This document shows positions 7,242 to 15,633 of a stretch of 64,000 nucleotides of DNA, piece after piece. The translations under genes and the position numbers were made by a program. Source of the stretch: DSWT01 sp035420085 (lineage in GTDB: Bacteria > Chloroflexota > Anaerolineae > B4-G1 > SLSP01); contig DAOLUH010000006.1 of the NCBI GenBank assembly GCA_035420085.1, forward strand, positions 62,001 to 126,000, in the 5' to 3' direction. The number at the start of each line of letters is the position of its first letter. Positions within the stretch are counted from its first letter, which is position 1. The notes beneath the pieces are model-generated. The model saw nothing but the letters and a program-made list of their open reading frames with translations. It ran no database searches and was not told the DNA's origin.

Positions 7242-8489
7242 CTAGGGTTCCCAGATGGTCACAAAGTTTGGATCAACGCGGTTGTTGACGGCGGCGATTT
7301 CAACATCCTCGTGGATCAATCCCATCCAATAGTAGAGTGGATTGCGCACCGGCATCTCGACGACTTGCACGCACGCCGATACTTGTGAGCGTGCATGGGG
7401 GGGGAGATACCAGTGATTGCCAATCTGTACAAGATCTACATCTGGCTGCCCGATACCCCAGCGGAAGGGGTAGTTGCGCAGGCTGGTGTCGAAGTCCATG
7501 CCAATGCGGAAAGCGCCGGACTCTTCCGACCAACCTAACGTGTTGAAGTTTTGATCGCTGCGATAGGTGGTGCCGGGCCACGGGCCGGTCGTGCGGATGT
7601 AGGTGGCGCTGTCGTTTTCCACGGTGAGCGTAAAGCAGAGCGTATCGGACAGGACCATTGTCGTCACATTGTATTCAACGGTGGCGTTGACGATGTACGC
7701 TTTGGGCAATCCCGCGTTGACGATTTCGAGCGTATCACTGACGATGACGCGCTGCCCCATCGCATCGCGCGCCTCGGCGAATACGGTGTAGAGGCCGTCG
7801 GGCGGCGGTTCGCTGCCGGCGTCAATGCCGCCGTCGTAGTCGTAAGTATGCCAGCCTTTGGCGTTGGGCTTGGTGACTTTTTCATCCTCAGGGATGGCGT
7901 GCATGACGCCGTCTTGACCTTGCAGGTAGACGCGCAAATCCTCAACATCTTTATCCAGCGTCAAATTGATGCGCACACGGTCGTCAATCCCGTCCTGATT
8001 CGGCGAGAAAATTTTCGGCGCGACGCTGAACCCCCGAATCCCCGGCGGCTGCGTGTCGGCATCTTGAATGGTGAGGGTTCCTGTTGCGGTCGCTACTTCG
8101 CCATCTTCTGCCTCAGCCCGGATTTCCCAGGTGTATACGCCATCCGGTAGCATCCTTTTCGTGATTGTGAAGTCGTGCTCCTCTGCCCCCGGCGTCACAA
8201 AACCGTCCACGATCCCCCCAAAATAGACGGTATACGGGTCTTCGTTCAGGCTCAGTGGCTTCGCTGCGCGGAAAATGTAAGCCTGTCCCCCTGCGTCGAA
8301 TAACGTGATACTGACAATGGCATTCCTGTTTAGCAAGAAGGTGATTTTCGTCAGGTCCGTTTGTCCATCTGCGTTTGGCGTGATGGTGTCCGGCGCGACC
8401 GATACGTTCTCCAACAGCGGTTTTTGTCCGCAAGCGCTGAGTGTGAGTGTGACGAGTAACACAACAAGCGCAAGGTGTGTGATTTTCAT
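7242..8489 (-). CDS. Lipoprotein with FlgD-like/Ig-like repeats
   Basis: A 415-aa predicted lipoprotein. The signal peptide ends in the lipobox LSAC, so the mature protein would be lipidated on cysteine. Two tandem units begin with the motif (S)VAPxxxxPNxDGxxD (VAPDTITPNADGQTD and VAPKIFSPNQDGIDD) followed by DGVYTWEIRAEA or DGLYTVFAEARDAMG, which is the FlgD/CHU_C-type Ig-like domain. The last third is beta-rich and unassigned. The ATG at 8489 is preferred because AGGAGG (8499-8504) lies 9 nt upstream and a good promoter lies just behind it; the reading frame extends to 8543 without support. First gene of the surface/glycan operon. Confidence 0.85.
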   Translation of the reverse strand: MKITHLALVVLLVTLTLSACGQKPLLENVSVAPDTITPNADGQTDLTKITFLLNRNAIVSITLFDAGGQAYIFRAAKPLSLNEDPYTVYFGGIVDGFVTPGAEEHDFTITKRMLPDGVYTWEIRAEAEDGEVATATGTLTIQDADTQPPGIRGFSVAPKIFSPNQDGIDDRVRINLTLDKDVEDLRVYLQGQDGVMHAIPEDEKVTKPNAKGWHTYDYDGGIDAGSEPPPDGLYTVFAEARDAMGQRVIVSDTLEIVNAGLPKAYIVNATVEYNVTTMVLSDTLCFTLTVENDSATYIRTTGPWPGTTYRSDQNFNTLGWSEESGAFRIGMDFDTSLRNYPFRWGIGQPDVDLVQIGNHWYLPPHARSQVSACVQVVEMPVRNPLYYWMGLIHEDVEIAAVNNRVDPNFVTIWEP

Positions 8490-8515
8490 AGTCAACTGCC
8501 TCCTGGCAACCGGAA

Positions 8516-8543
8516 AGTGTACCAGGGCTTGGGCGGTAGTCAA
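8516..8543 (-). promoter_or_regulatory. Promoter of the lipoprotein/glycosyltransferase operon
   Basis: On the minus strand TTGACT (8538-8543), a 16-nt spacer and TACACT (8516-8521), preceded by TGG, form an extended -10 promoter. Transcription would start near 8509, giving a leader of about 20 nt that carries AGGAGG. Confidence 0.7.
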
Positions 8544-8576
8544 GTCCGTTACACTGTTGGCCAGGGCTTTACCGTT

Positions 8577-8614
8577 CTTGCTCCCTGCCCCCGTCCCCGG
8601 GGGCAGGGAGCAAG
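8577..8614. repeat. Perfect 17-bp inverted repeat in a divergent promoter region
   Basis: Bases 8577-8593 pair perfectly with 8598-8614 around a 4-nt loop. It lies between two divergent promoters (minus 8516-8543, plus 8626-8653) and is not followed by a T-run, so it is unlikely to be a terminator. Its core matches the hairpin at 2571-2593, which suggests a dispersed palindromic repeat or a protein-binding site. Confidence 0.85.
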
Positions 8615-8625
8615 GTCCGCGCGGT

Positions 8626-8653
8626 TTGCCTAACTGCCCGTCTGCGTTACAAT
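8626..8653 (+). promoter_or_regulatory. Promoter of the GH3-like gene
   Basis: TTGCCT (8626-8631), a 16-nt spacer and TACAAT (8648-8653). The expected start near 8660 leaves a short leader of about 13 nt holding GGAGGAGAG. Confidence 0.65.
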
Positions 8654-8672
8654 AGCATTGGAGGAGAGAGAA

Positions 8673-11513
8673 ATGCGCACCCGTCTGCTATGTCGCGGGG
8701 TCATGATCTTGCTTCTTGTGCTATCGTTTGTCTCATCGGTGCAGGCGCAAGAAACAACACCTGACCCCGTGTTAGAATTGATGGCGCAAATGTCCGCCGA
8801 GGCGAAGGTCGGACAGTTGGCGCTTGTGTCGTTTCCCGGCACCGATGTCACGGATAATGCCGAAATTGTTGCGTTGATCCGCCAGTATGGCATTGGTGGC
8901 GTGCTCCTCCGTCCCCAGAACGGAAATTTTGGGGCGTCGCGTATCGCTCCGGCTGAAGTTATTTCGATCACCACTCGCCTACAACAGGTGGCATGGGATG
9001 TCTCGCAAGCCGCTCCATTGGCGCTGCCGGGTGAGCCAGAAGTTATCAACCCGCCGCCGTATATCCCACTTTTTGTGGCCGTGAGCGCCAGCCTTGACGG
9101 CATCCCTGTCACGACGTATATCTCCGATACAACTTCGCTGCCTTCGCCGATGGCGCTCGGCGCAACGTGGAATTCGTCGCTGGTGGAGATGACCGGCGGT
9201 GTTTTAGGGGAAGAGCTGGCCGCGCTTGGTGTGAACCTGTACCTCGGTCCCAACCTGGACGTGTTGTATACGCCGCGTCCTGGCGATGCTTCCGATTTGG
9301 GCATAAGCGCCCTGGGTGGCGACCCTTTCTGGGTAGGTGAATTGGGCCGCGCTTATGTAACGGGATTGCATAACGGGAGTGCAGGCCGCTTGTTGGTTGT
9401 GCCGCGCCATCTACCGGGTCTGGGCGGCGCTGACCGCACCCTTGAGGATGAAGTTCCCACGGTGCAAAAGCCACTGGAGCAGCTTCGGCAGATCGAGTTG
9501 GCCCCTTTCTTTGCGGTTGCGCGCGGCGTAACAGGGGTTGGCAGCGTGGCAGATGGTTTTCTTGTCACGCATATTCGCTATCGTGGTTTCCAAGGCAATA
9601 TCCGCCAGGCGACGCGACCCATCAGCCTGGATGCCCAGGCACTACAATCGGTGATGAATTTGACGGAGTTCGCGCCCTGGCGACAGAGTGGGGGGGTGTT
9701 GGTCTCTGATGATCTGGGACTAAAGTCCATTCACTATTCCTACGATCCACGCGGGCTTTCGTTCAACGCGCGTCGTGTGGCGCAGGATGCGTTGGTTGCT
9801 GGGAACGATTTGCTTATGCTTAACCGCTTTGCCGCGGACCATGAGAACTGGAGCGCGCATTTCGAGAATGTGCGTGATACCTTGAATTTTCTTGCCGCAC
9901 GTTACAAAGCTGAGGCAACGTTTCGGACGATTGTGGACAGTGCTGTCTATCGGTTATTGAGCATGAAGCTGCGTGCTTATCAGGGAAATTTCTCCTGGGA
10001 TACGGTGCGCGTTGATCTCGCGCCACTCAATGCTGTTTTTGGTGTGGAACGCACCGTGGATGATGAAGTGGCAATCAACGCCCTGACGCGCATCACACCT
10101 TTGTCCGGCGATGTTGCCGCGCCGTCGTTCCGCGAAGGCGATTCGATGGTGATTTTCACGCAGGAGCGCTATGCGCAACCTTACGTTGATTATCTGCCTT
10201 TTGCGGTGTTGCCGGTTGATGCCTTGCGGGAGGCCATACTACGGCTTTATGGCCCTGACGGGACTGACACGATCCATTCCGCTGCCGTGCAATTCTTCAC
10301 GTTCCGGCAATTGTACGATGCGCTCGCTGCTGATCAAGCGCTGACTTTACCTGAAGGCCCCACCGCTCTCTCGACGATTATTTTGAACGCAGTTAAAGAA
10401 GCCCGTTGGGTCGTTTTTGCGACGACCGGTCTGCAAGCCAAAGACCCTAGCAGCTATGCACTGAAGACTTTCCTATCCAAACATGCCAATGTTGTGACGG
10501 GTAACATCGTTGTGTTTGCGTTTGGGCCGCCCTATGAATTGGATAGCACGGAGATCAGCAAACTCGACTTTTTCTATGCACTCTATTCTCCGGGGTCGGC
10601 TTTTGTAGATGCGAGTGCGCGCGCTCTATTCGGCGACCTGGTGGCCTCCGGCGCTTCGCCGGTGGATATTTCTGCGCTTAACTACTCTGTCGCTCGGCAG
10701 ACCATGCCCACTTCCAACCAGTTGATCTCGCTGGATATTGTTGGCCCGACCGGAGAAGTCCTCACTGAAACGGGACGCTCGGAAATCCTCAAGGGCGGTG
10801 TGATTAACCTGCGCACCGGCGTGATTGTTGATTCCAACGGACGGCCGGTACCTGATGGGACGCCGGTGCAATTTGTACTTTCGTACCCGCAAGAGGATAT
10901 TGAGCGCGTCGTTGTGGCTGAAGCGCGCGCTGGTGTAGCGACGACCTCCATCACACTGGATCGTGAGGGGCAACTCGACATCACCGTGCAATCAGAACCG
11001 GCGCTGTCTTCCGTGCGGTTACAATTGACTATACGCGCCGAGGGTCCTATCGAGATTACGTCAATAGCGCCGACGCCTACGCCCACACCCACGCCGACCC
11101 CTACGCCGACCTCCACGCCCACACCGACGCCTACGCCAGAACCGCCGCTGCCGCCGCGCCAACTCCCGGATCCGCTGTTTTTACCGGCGCTGCAAGGGAC
11201 TGCCTTGTTGCGATGGGGATTGGGCGGCGCATTTTTTATATGTGTGATGGGTTTCTTTTGGGCCAGACAGCGGAAGCTTGGGGTTGTCCTCGCTGTGCGT
11301 GCTGCGTTAATCGGCTTGATTGGCGGTTTGGCCGGTTACGTACTGATTATCGCCATTGGGCGTTTCTGGCTATCGGGCTGGTTATACAGCATCGTGGGAC
11401 ATGAATACGTAGCCGCGGCGACGACGGTGTTGATCGGCGGCCTTGTGCTTGTACCGGTGATGGTTGTCCTCGTCCTGCGCAGCCGGCGGCGCGTTGGGGA
11501 CGATCTGGACTAA
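8673..11513 (+). CDS. Secreted GH3-like glycoside hydrolase with Pro-Thr linker and C-terminal membrane helices
   Basis: A 946-aa exported protein. After a signal peptide (to VQAQE), residues about 35-400 match the family 3 N-terminal domain: MSAEAKVGQLALVSFPG, YGIGGVLL, ALGATWN, and the nucleophile motif GGVLVSDDLGLKSI. Family 3 enzymes are beta-glucosidases or beta-N-acetylhexosaminidases (NagZ-like). The KH(F/I)PG-type sequence is replaced by VVPRHLPGLGGADRTLEDE, which still holds the His-x-Pro-Gly core. A GH3 C-terminal-like region, an Ig/invasin-like domain (LRTGVIVDSNGRPVPDGTPV), a Thr/Pro linker and three membrane helices follow. Start chosen at ATG 8673 behind GGAGGAGAG rather than TTG 8658. 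Probably acts on cell-wall or environmental glycans while membrane-held. Confidence 0.85.
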   Translation: MRTRLLCRGVMILLLVLSFVSSVQAQETTPDPVLELMAQMSAEAKVGQLALVSFPGTDVTDNAEIVALIRQYGIGGVLLRPQNGNFGASRIAPAEVISITTRLQQVAWDVSQAAPLALPGEPEVINPPPYIPLFVAVSASLDGIPVTTYISDTTSLPSPMALGATWNSSLVEMTGGVLGEELAALGVNLYLGPNLDVLYTPRPGDASDLGISALGGDPFWVGELGRAYVTGLHNGSAGRLLVVPRHLPGLGGADRTLEDEVPTVQKPLEQLRQIELAPFFAVARGVTGVGSVADGFLVTHIRYRGFQGNIRQATRPISLDAQALQSVMNLTEFAPWRQSGGVLVSDDLGLKSIHYSYDPRGLSFNARRVAQDALVAGNDLLMLNRFAADHENWSAHFENVRDTLNFLAARYKAEATFRTIVDSAVYRLLSMKLRAYQGNFSWDTVRVDLAPLNAVFGVERTVDDEVAINALTRITPLSGDVAAPSFREGDSMVIFTQERYAQPYVDYLPFAVLPVDALREAILRLYGPDGTDTIHSAAVQFFTFRQLYDALAADQALTLPEGPTALSTIILNAVKEARWVVFATTGLQAKDPSSYALKTFLSKHANVVTGNIVVFAFGPPYELDSTEISKLDFFYALYSPGSAFVDASARALFGDLVASGASPVDISALNYSVARQTMPTSNQLISLDIVGPTGEVLTETGRSEILKGGVINLRTGVIVDSNGRPVPDGTPVQFVLSYPQEDIERVVVAEARAGVATTSITLDREGQLDITVQSEPALSSVRLQLTIRAEGPIEITSIAPTPTPTPTPTPTPTSTPTPTPTPEPPLPPRQLPDPLFLPALQGTALLRWGLGGAFFICVMGFFWARQRKLGVVLAVRAALIGLIGGLAGYVLIIAIGRFWLSGWLYSIVGHEYVAAATTVLIGGLVLVPVMVVLVLRSRRRVGDDLD

Positions 11514-11516
11514 CGC

Positions 11517-12494
11517 TCAGGGCGTCAAGATAAGCGCGAGGATGAGCAACAGGCTTGCAGTGACCAGTAAGGGGAAGTTCGTGCGCAACGCCCTGCGCCA
11601 CTCTTGGGTGGTGAGTAACAGCGGCGTTATAGTTGGCCCGTTAGAATCACGCAGCATCGTTTGCAGCGTAGCGACATCAGCGGGGCGCTTGTCGGGGTGC
11701 AGGGCCAACGCTGATAGGATGGCGTACTCAGTGCCAGAAGAGATCGCTGGATTGATCGTTCGGGGTAAGACTAAGGCTTCTGGTCGCAAGAACCGCTCGC
11801 GCGCAGTCATAGGTGAGCGTCCTGTAAGCAAGTGATAAAGCGTCGCGCCGAGGGCATAGACATCGCTGCGAATGTCGGTGTGGGTATCATCGCCGCCATA
11901 TTGCTCAAGCGGCGTATAGGCGGCAGTACCCTGTCCCTGTACAACCGTCACAGTACGCGCCTCATCGGTGGTCAGCAGCTTGACAAGCCCAAAATCAACC
12001 AGTTTGATCAGTCCTGTAGGTGTCACCTTGATGTTGGACGGTTTAATATCGCGGTGTAAAATAGGCGGAGTTTGCTTGTGCAGATACGAAAGCGCGCTGC
12101 ACAATTGATCTGCCCAATCAAGAACCTGGCTCTCTTCAAGGAAGCGATTCTCTTTCTGGGCTTCTTCGATAATTTCCCGCAGGTCATGACCCGGCACAAA
12201 GTCCATTACCAGGTATTCGCGCCCTTTGTGCGTGAAGTAATCGGACACTTTGGGCAGATTGGGATGGTCAAGACGGGCGAGTACTGAAGCCTCCTGTCGG
12301 AATTGTTCTTGGAGCTGTGTCAGCATATCTGGTTCAATATCGGGATCGGGGGCAATCTCTTTGACGGCGCAGATACGCCCTGGAAGCAGGGTGTCTTCAG
12401 CGCGGTAAACTGCACCCATACCGCCTTGCCCGATAGGTCCGGCAATGCGGTAGCGATCTTTGAGCATCGTTTGCGGTTCTAGCAATTTCACCAT
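11517..12494 (-). CDS. Ser/Thr protein kinase, PknB type, with C-terminal membrane helix
   Basis: A 325-aa Hanks-type kinase. Seen are the glycine loop GPIGQGGMGAVYRAED, the lysine in CAVKEIAP, the catalytic loop ILHRDIKPSN, DFG in LVDFGLVKLL, a conserved PLEQYGG in place of APE, and a final membrane helix (LVTASLLLILALIL) with only two residues outside, so no external sensor. The ATG at 12494 is preferred: a minus-strand promoter (TTGACA, TATTAT) ends 8 nt upstream, so the mRNA would be leaderless; a GTG at 12521 lies inside that promoter. It is divergent from the FHA-winged-helix gene and its stop is 3 nt from the convergent GH3-like gene. Confidence 0.92.
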   Translation of the reverse strand: MVKLLEPQTMLKDRYRIAGPIGQGGMGAVYRAEDTLLPGRICAVKEIAPDPDIEPDMLTQLQEQFRQEASVLARLDHPNLPKVSDYFTHKGREYLVMDFVPGHDLREIIEEAQKENRFLEESQVLDWADQLCSALSYLHKQTPPILHRDIKPSNIKVTPTGLIKLVDFGLVKLLTTDEARTVTVVQGQGTAAYTPLEQYGGDDTHTDIRSDVYALGATLYHLLTGRSPMTARERFLRPEALVLPRTINPAISSGTEYAILSALALHPDKRPADVATLQTMLRDSNGPTITPLLLTTQEWRRALRTNFPLLVTASLLLILALILTP

Positions 12495-12522
12495 TTGTGG
12501 TGATAATAATCCCTGGTACACT
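12495..12522 (+). promoter_or_regulatory. Promoter of the FHA-winged-helix gene
   Basis: TTGTGG (12495-12500), a 16-nt spacer ending in TGG, and TACACT (12517-12522). Transcription would start near 12529, leaving a 36-nt leader. It overlaps almost completely the promoter of the divergent kinase gene. Confidence 0.6.
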
Positions 12523-12531
12523 GATTGTCAA
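12503..12531 (-). promoter_or_regulatory. Promoter of the Ser/Thr kinase gene
   Basis: On the minus strand a consensus TTGACA (12526-12531), a 17-nt spacer and TATTAT (12503-12508). The ATG at 12494 follows the -10 box after 8 nt, so initiation would give a leaderless or almost leaderless mRNA. Confidence 0.6.
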
Positions 12532-12564
12532 GTTGAATCGTTACTTGCTTGTGGAGAAAGGTGT

Positions 12565-13215
12565 ATGAATGAACAAATTCAGAATCATCCACTTTTAGTC
12601 ATTTATAAGGGGGCGTTGGCCGGTACGCGCTGGCCGCTGTTGCATGAGTCTGTCACGCTTGGACGCGCCGCGGATTGCGATATCGTGTTGGCTGAGCGAC
12701 AAATCTCGCGGTATCATGTTCGGATTGAGCGTGATATGGATGGGTATCTGTTGCGCGATTTGGGCAGCAAGAACGGCACATTTGTCAATGGAGAGCAGGT
12801 TCGTGGGCAACCTTATCGCCTTCAAGACGGCGACGAAATCTCTCTGGCGACGACACTGCAAATTGGGTTCGTAGCTGGTGAAGCAACTCTGCCATTGGAA
12901 GAGATCTTCCTCCCCGGACAGTTGGTTGTAGATCAATCAGCGCGGCGTGTGCGGCTAGGCCGGAAGGAGTTGGATCCGCCGCTTTCGCCTGCACAATTTG
13001 CGCTTTTGGAAATGTTGGCTAAGTCAGAGGGAGCGGTCGTCACCCGCGAGGATGTTATCCATTGTGTGTGGCCGGATGCAGTGGGGGGCGTCACAGATCA
13101 GGCCGTTGATGCTCTCGTGTACCGGTTGCGCGAGCGCCTTGCGGAACTTGACCCTGATCGCACTTACATTACGACGGTTCGCGGTCACGGATTTCGGTTC
13201 AACGCCATTTCTTGA
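12565..13215 (+). CDS. FHA domain-winged helix transcriptional regulator
   Basis: A 216-aa protein with an N-terminal FHA domain (about residues 8-95: VTLGRAADCDIVL, QISRYHVRIE, LRDLGSKNGTFVNGEQV) that should bind phosphothreonine, and a C-terminal OmpR/PhoB-type winged helix (about 115-215: LSPAQFALLEMLAKSEGAVVTREDVI, VDALVYRLRERL, YITTVRGHGFRF). Mycobacterial EmbR joins the same two activities in the opposite order. It is divergent from a Ser/Thr kinase gene, so the kinase is the obvious source of its phospho-ligand. Start ATG 12565 follows GGAGAAAGG; 35 codons of open frame upstream lie in the promoter region. Target genes are unknown. Confidence 0.9.
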   Translation: MNEQIQNHPLLVIYKGALAGTRWPLLHESVTLGRAADCDIVLAERQISRYHVRIERDMDGYLLRDLGSKNGTFVNGEQVRGQPYRLQDGDEISLATTLQIGFVAGEATLPLEEIFLPGQLVVDQSARRVRLGRKELDPPLSPAQFALLEMLAKSEGAVVTREDVIHCVWPDAVGGVTDQAVDALVYRLRERLAELDPDRTYITTVRGHGFRFNAIS

Positions 13216-13216
13216 G

Positions 13217-13294
13217 ATTTCGCGTAGTCATAAACAAGGAGAGGGCGTGCCGAATTTTTTGTTTGCATTGAAGAAAAGGATGACTATGCGAAAT
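13217..13294 (+). repeat. Conserved 78-bp inverted-repeat element, copy A
   Basis: The ends ATTTCGCGTAGTCAT (13217-13231) and ATGACTATGCGAAAT (13280-13294) are inverted repeats with one mismatch. Copy B lies at 32479-32554 on the minus strand. The copies share the first 19 bases, the inner block TTTGTTTGC, an A-rich 13-nt spacer and the right end. Copy A covers the start codon of the PTPS-related membrane protein gene. Function unknown: it may be a regulatory site, an RNA structure or a small mobile repeat. Confidence 0.8.
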
Positions 13295-15565
13295 CTCTCT
13301 GCGCGCTGGCGCGGGGCAGATAGCGGCATCCTCCTTGCTATACTTATCGGCGCTGTGGCTGCGTGGCCGTTCTTCGCCCACGCGAGTCTGCCAACCGCCA
13401 CCGACGCTGAACTTCACATCTTCCGCATTGCAGAAGTGGGGTACAGCCTGAAAGCCGGCGATCTTTATCCGCGCTGGGCTGCGAACTTCTATCATGGCTA
13501 TGGGTATCCGATTTTCAACTACTATGCGCCCCTGACCTATCATCTTGGCAATTGGCTGACATTGTTTCGTCCTGATCGGGCTGTCGCTGGCGCGAAGGCG
13601 ATTTTCATAGGCTCCGCGCTTATCGGCGCTGTGGGCGCATACCTTTTAGGGCGCGAGTTCGGTCACAGGGGTGGGGGGCTGCTTGGCGCAGCCACTTTTG
13701 CTTTTTCTCCTTACATTATGCTCATCAATCCCCATGTGCGGGGCGACCTGGCTGAGGTTTTCGCCCTGGCGCTGGTCCCGTGGGTACTGTGGAGCTGGGA
13801 ACGTCTATGGAGTGACGGCGGAAAAGGCATATTTGCGCTCGCCGTCCTCTCTGCATCCGCTGTTATTTTGAGCCATAACCTTACTGGCTTGACGACAATG
13901 CTGCTCTTGATCGCGTTATCGGTGTGGCAATGGCTCATCGTCAAACGCTATGGACGCTTTGGTTGGGCGTTGCTCGCTGGTATCCTGAGCGTCGCCGTAA
14001 CAGCTTTTTTTTGGCTGCCTTTCGTACTGGAACGGCAGTATATTCAACTCAATGTTGCCGGCGACGGACATTACGATTTCCGCAATCACTTTGTACTTCT
14101 CAAAGAATTGCTGTCGTTTGTGCGCCCATTTGATTGGCGCGCAGCGACGATTACACCCCCAATGACAGTGGGGCCGCTGCTGCTATGCTATGCCAGTGTA
14201 GGGTTAGCTGTTGCCTTATGGCGACGGGAGCAGCTTCGAGAGCTTGCATTTTATGCGATGAGCAGTCTTTTCTGTTTCTGGTTGATTACCGAGAGCAGTC
14301 GTTTCCTCTGGGAGCTGATCCCGGGAATGCAGTTCTACCAATTCCCCTGGCGCTTTCTCGGTCCCCTGGCGGCGCTTCTCATCCCACTCGTCGCATCGTT
14401 AGGCAACATTGCACTGCCTGCGAAATTTTATGGAGCTTTACTGTCCGGCTTTTTCGGCTTGCTCTTTCTCTTTACGTTGCCGAGCCTCTATCCAATACCG
14501 TGGAATACCGACTTTGCTCCCGTTACCCCTATTGCCTTGCTTGATCATGAACTTCAAGGACGCTGGCGTGGAACGACCTCAACAAACGATTTTGTGCCAA
14601 CGACCGTCACGATGATCCCCGGACCGCAAAAATCCTTGCTGGATTCATACCGCAATCCGCCTATTGATCGCGTTAACCGCTATACGCTGTCCTCTGATGT
14701 TACCGTCAGCGTTATTGCTGCTGCAGCCAACCGCAATGCCTTTATCACTTATGCCGCCAACAAATTCCTGCTGCGACTGTATCTTTTTTATTTTCCAGGT
14801 TGGACAGCTTACGTAGATGGTCAAAAAGTTCCCATCAAAATAGCCGATCCTGAGGGCTTCGTTACCGTTTGGATTCCGGCGGGCGACCACGAAGTCGAGT
14901 TGCGTTTTGAGGATACCCCGCCACGCACGTTAGGGTGGATTACAGCCGGGATAGGATTAACGATTTTCCTTATCGCGTTATGGCGCTTCCCACGGGTACT
15001 GGCGGAGCCATTACCGCCCTTTTCTCTGGATCAGACTGCACTATTGTGGATGGGTATCTGTTTGGGGGCTGGGGTGCTCTTGAAAGGTTTCATCTTTGAC
15101 CCGACCGGATGGTTGCATTACACTTCACCTCCGGGCGCAGCACGGACCGCGCAGCACCAGCAAAAGGCCGATTTTGGCGGTGCGATTGCGCTCCTGGGAT
15201 TTGATGTGTCGGACGAGTGTCCTAAAGCTGGCGATACGGTGATTGTCAGTATCTACTTGAATGCTGAGCGCCCCATCACTGAAACATATCAGTCGTTTGT
15301 ACATATAGTTTATCCAGAAGGACGGATTTGGGCGCAGTCAGATCATCTCAATCCTGCTGGTTTTCCGACGAATCTGTGGCCTACAGATCGCTATATCAAA
15401 GATCAGCATCGGCTTGTGTTACCCTCGGATTTGCCGGCAGGTGAATATGCAATTTCGGTGGGTATCTATTTATTGCGCGATGCTCAACGTTTGCCGGTGC
15501 ACTGGGCCGAGTCCGGCGCCCGCGCCGATAATGTGATTTTGGATCGAACGATTACAGTAAAGTGA
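13286..15565 (+). CDS. PTPS-related polytopic membrane protein (glycosyltransferase-C-like)
   Basis: A 759-aa integral membrane protein with about 12 hydrophobic segments in the first 560 residues and a beta-rich extracytoplasmic C-terminal region. The N-terminal pattern DAELHIFRIAEVGYSLKAG, LYPRWAANFYHGYGYPIFNYYAPLTYHLG is that of the family named for a 6-pyruvoyl-tetrahydropterin synthase-related domain (PF10131), membrane proteins thought to resemble GT-C glycosyltransferases. The acidic residues after the first membrane segment and the YfhO-like LYLFYFPGWTAYVDG block fit such a role; donor and acceptor are unknown. ATG 13286 has AAAAGGA just upstream; ATG 13280 is possible. The frame is open far into the previous gene, which is not credible. 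The start lies inside the conserved inverted-repeat element. Confidence 0.83.
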   Translation: MRNLSARWRGADSGILLAILIGAVAAWPFFAHASLPTATDAELHIFRIAEVGYSLKAGDLYPRWAANFYHGYGYPIFNYYAPLTYHLGNWLTLFRPDRAVAGAKAIFIGSALIGAVGAYLLGREFGHRGGGLLGAATFAFSPYIMLINPHVRGDLAEVFALALVPWVLWSWERLWSDGGKGIFALAVLSASAVILSHNLTGLTTMLLLIALSVWQWLIVKRYGRFGWALLAGILSVAVTAFFWLPFVLERQYIQLNVAGDGHYDFRNHFVLLKELLSFVRPFDWRAATITPPMTVGPLLLCYASVGLAVALWRREQLRELAFYAMSSLFCFWLITESSRFLWELIPGMQFYQFPWRFLGPLAALLIPLVASLGNIALPAKFYGALLSGFFGLLFLFTLPSLYPIPWNTDFAPVTPIALLDHELQGRWRGTTSTNDFVPTTVTMIPGPQKSLLDSYRNPPIDRVNRYTLSSDVTVSVIAAAANRNAFITYAANKFLLRLYLFYFPGWTAYVDGQKVPIKIADPEGFVTVWIPAGDHEVELRFEDTPPRTLGWITAGIGLTIFLIALWRFPRVLAEPLPPFSLDQTALLWMGICLGAGVLLKGFIFDPTGWLHYTSPPGAARTAQHQQKADFGGAIALLGFDVSDECPKAGDTVIVSIYLNAERPITETYQSFVHIVYPEGRIWAQSDHLNPAGFPTNLWPTDRYIKDQHRLVLPSDLPAGEYAISVGIYLLRDAQRLPVHWAESGARADNVILDRTITVK

Positions 15566-15576
15566 CAGGCAGCACA

Positions 15577-15608
15577 AAACAAAAAATGGGACGGTTTCCC
15601 GCCCCATT
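15577..15608 (-). terminator. Rho-independent terminator of the S1 gene
   Basis: On the minus strand a 10-bp stem with one G-U pair (15599-15608 with 15585-15594), a GAAA loop and a following TTTTTTGTTTTG. It lies between the S1 gene and the convergent PTPS-related gene. Confidence 0.85.
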
Positions 15609-15633
15609 CAGTCGGTCGTAACATGGTCCCGCG

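Noticed and set aside
8577..8614. Palindrome considered as a Rho-independent terminator
   Set aside because: It lies upstream of both flanking genes and has no T-run on either strand.
12998..13285. Upstream extension of the PTPS-related membrane protein frame
   Set aside because: It runs through the winged-helix coding region in another frame and lacks a ribosome site; membrane protein features begin only after 13286.
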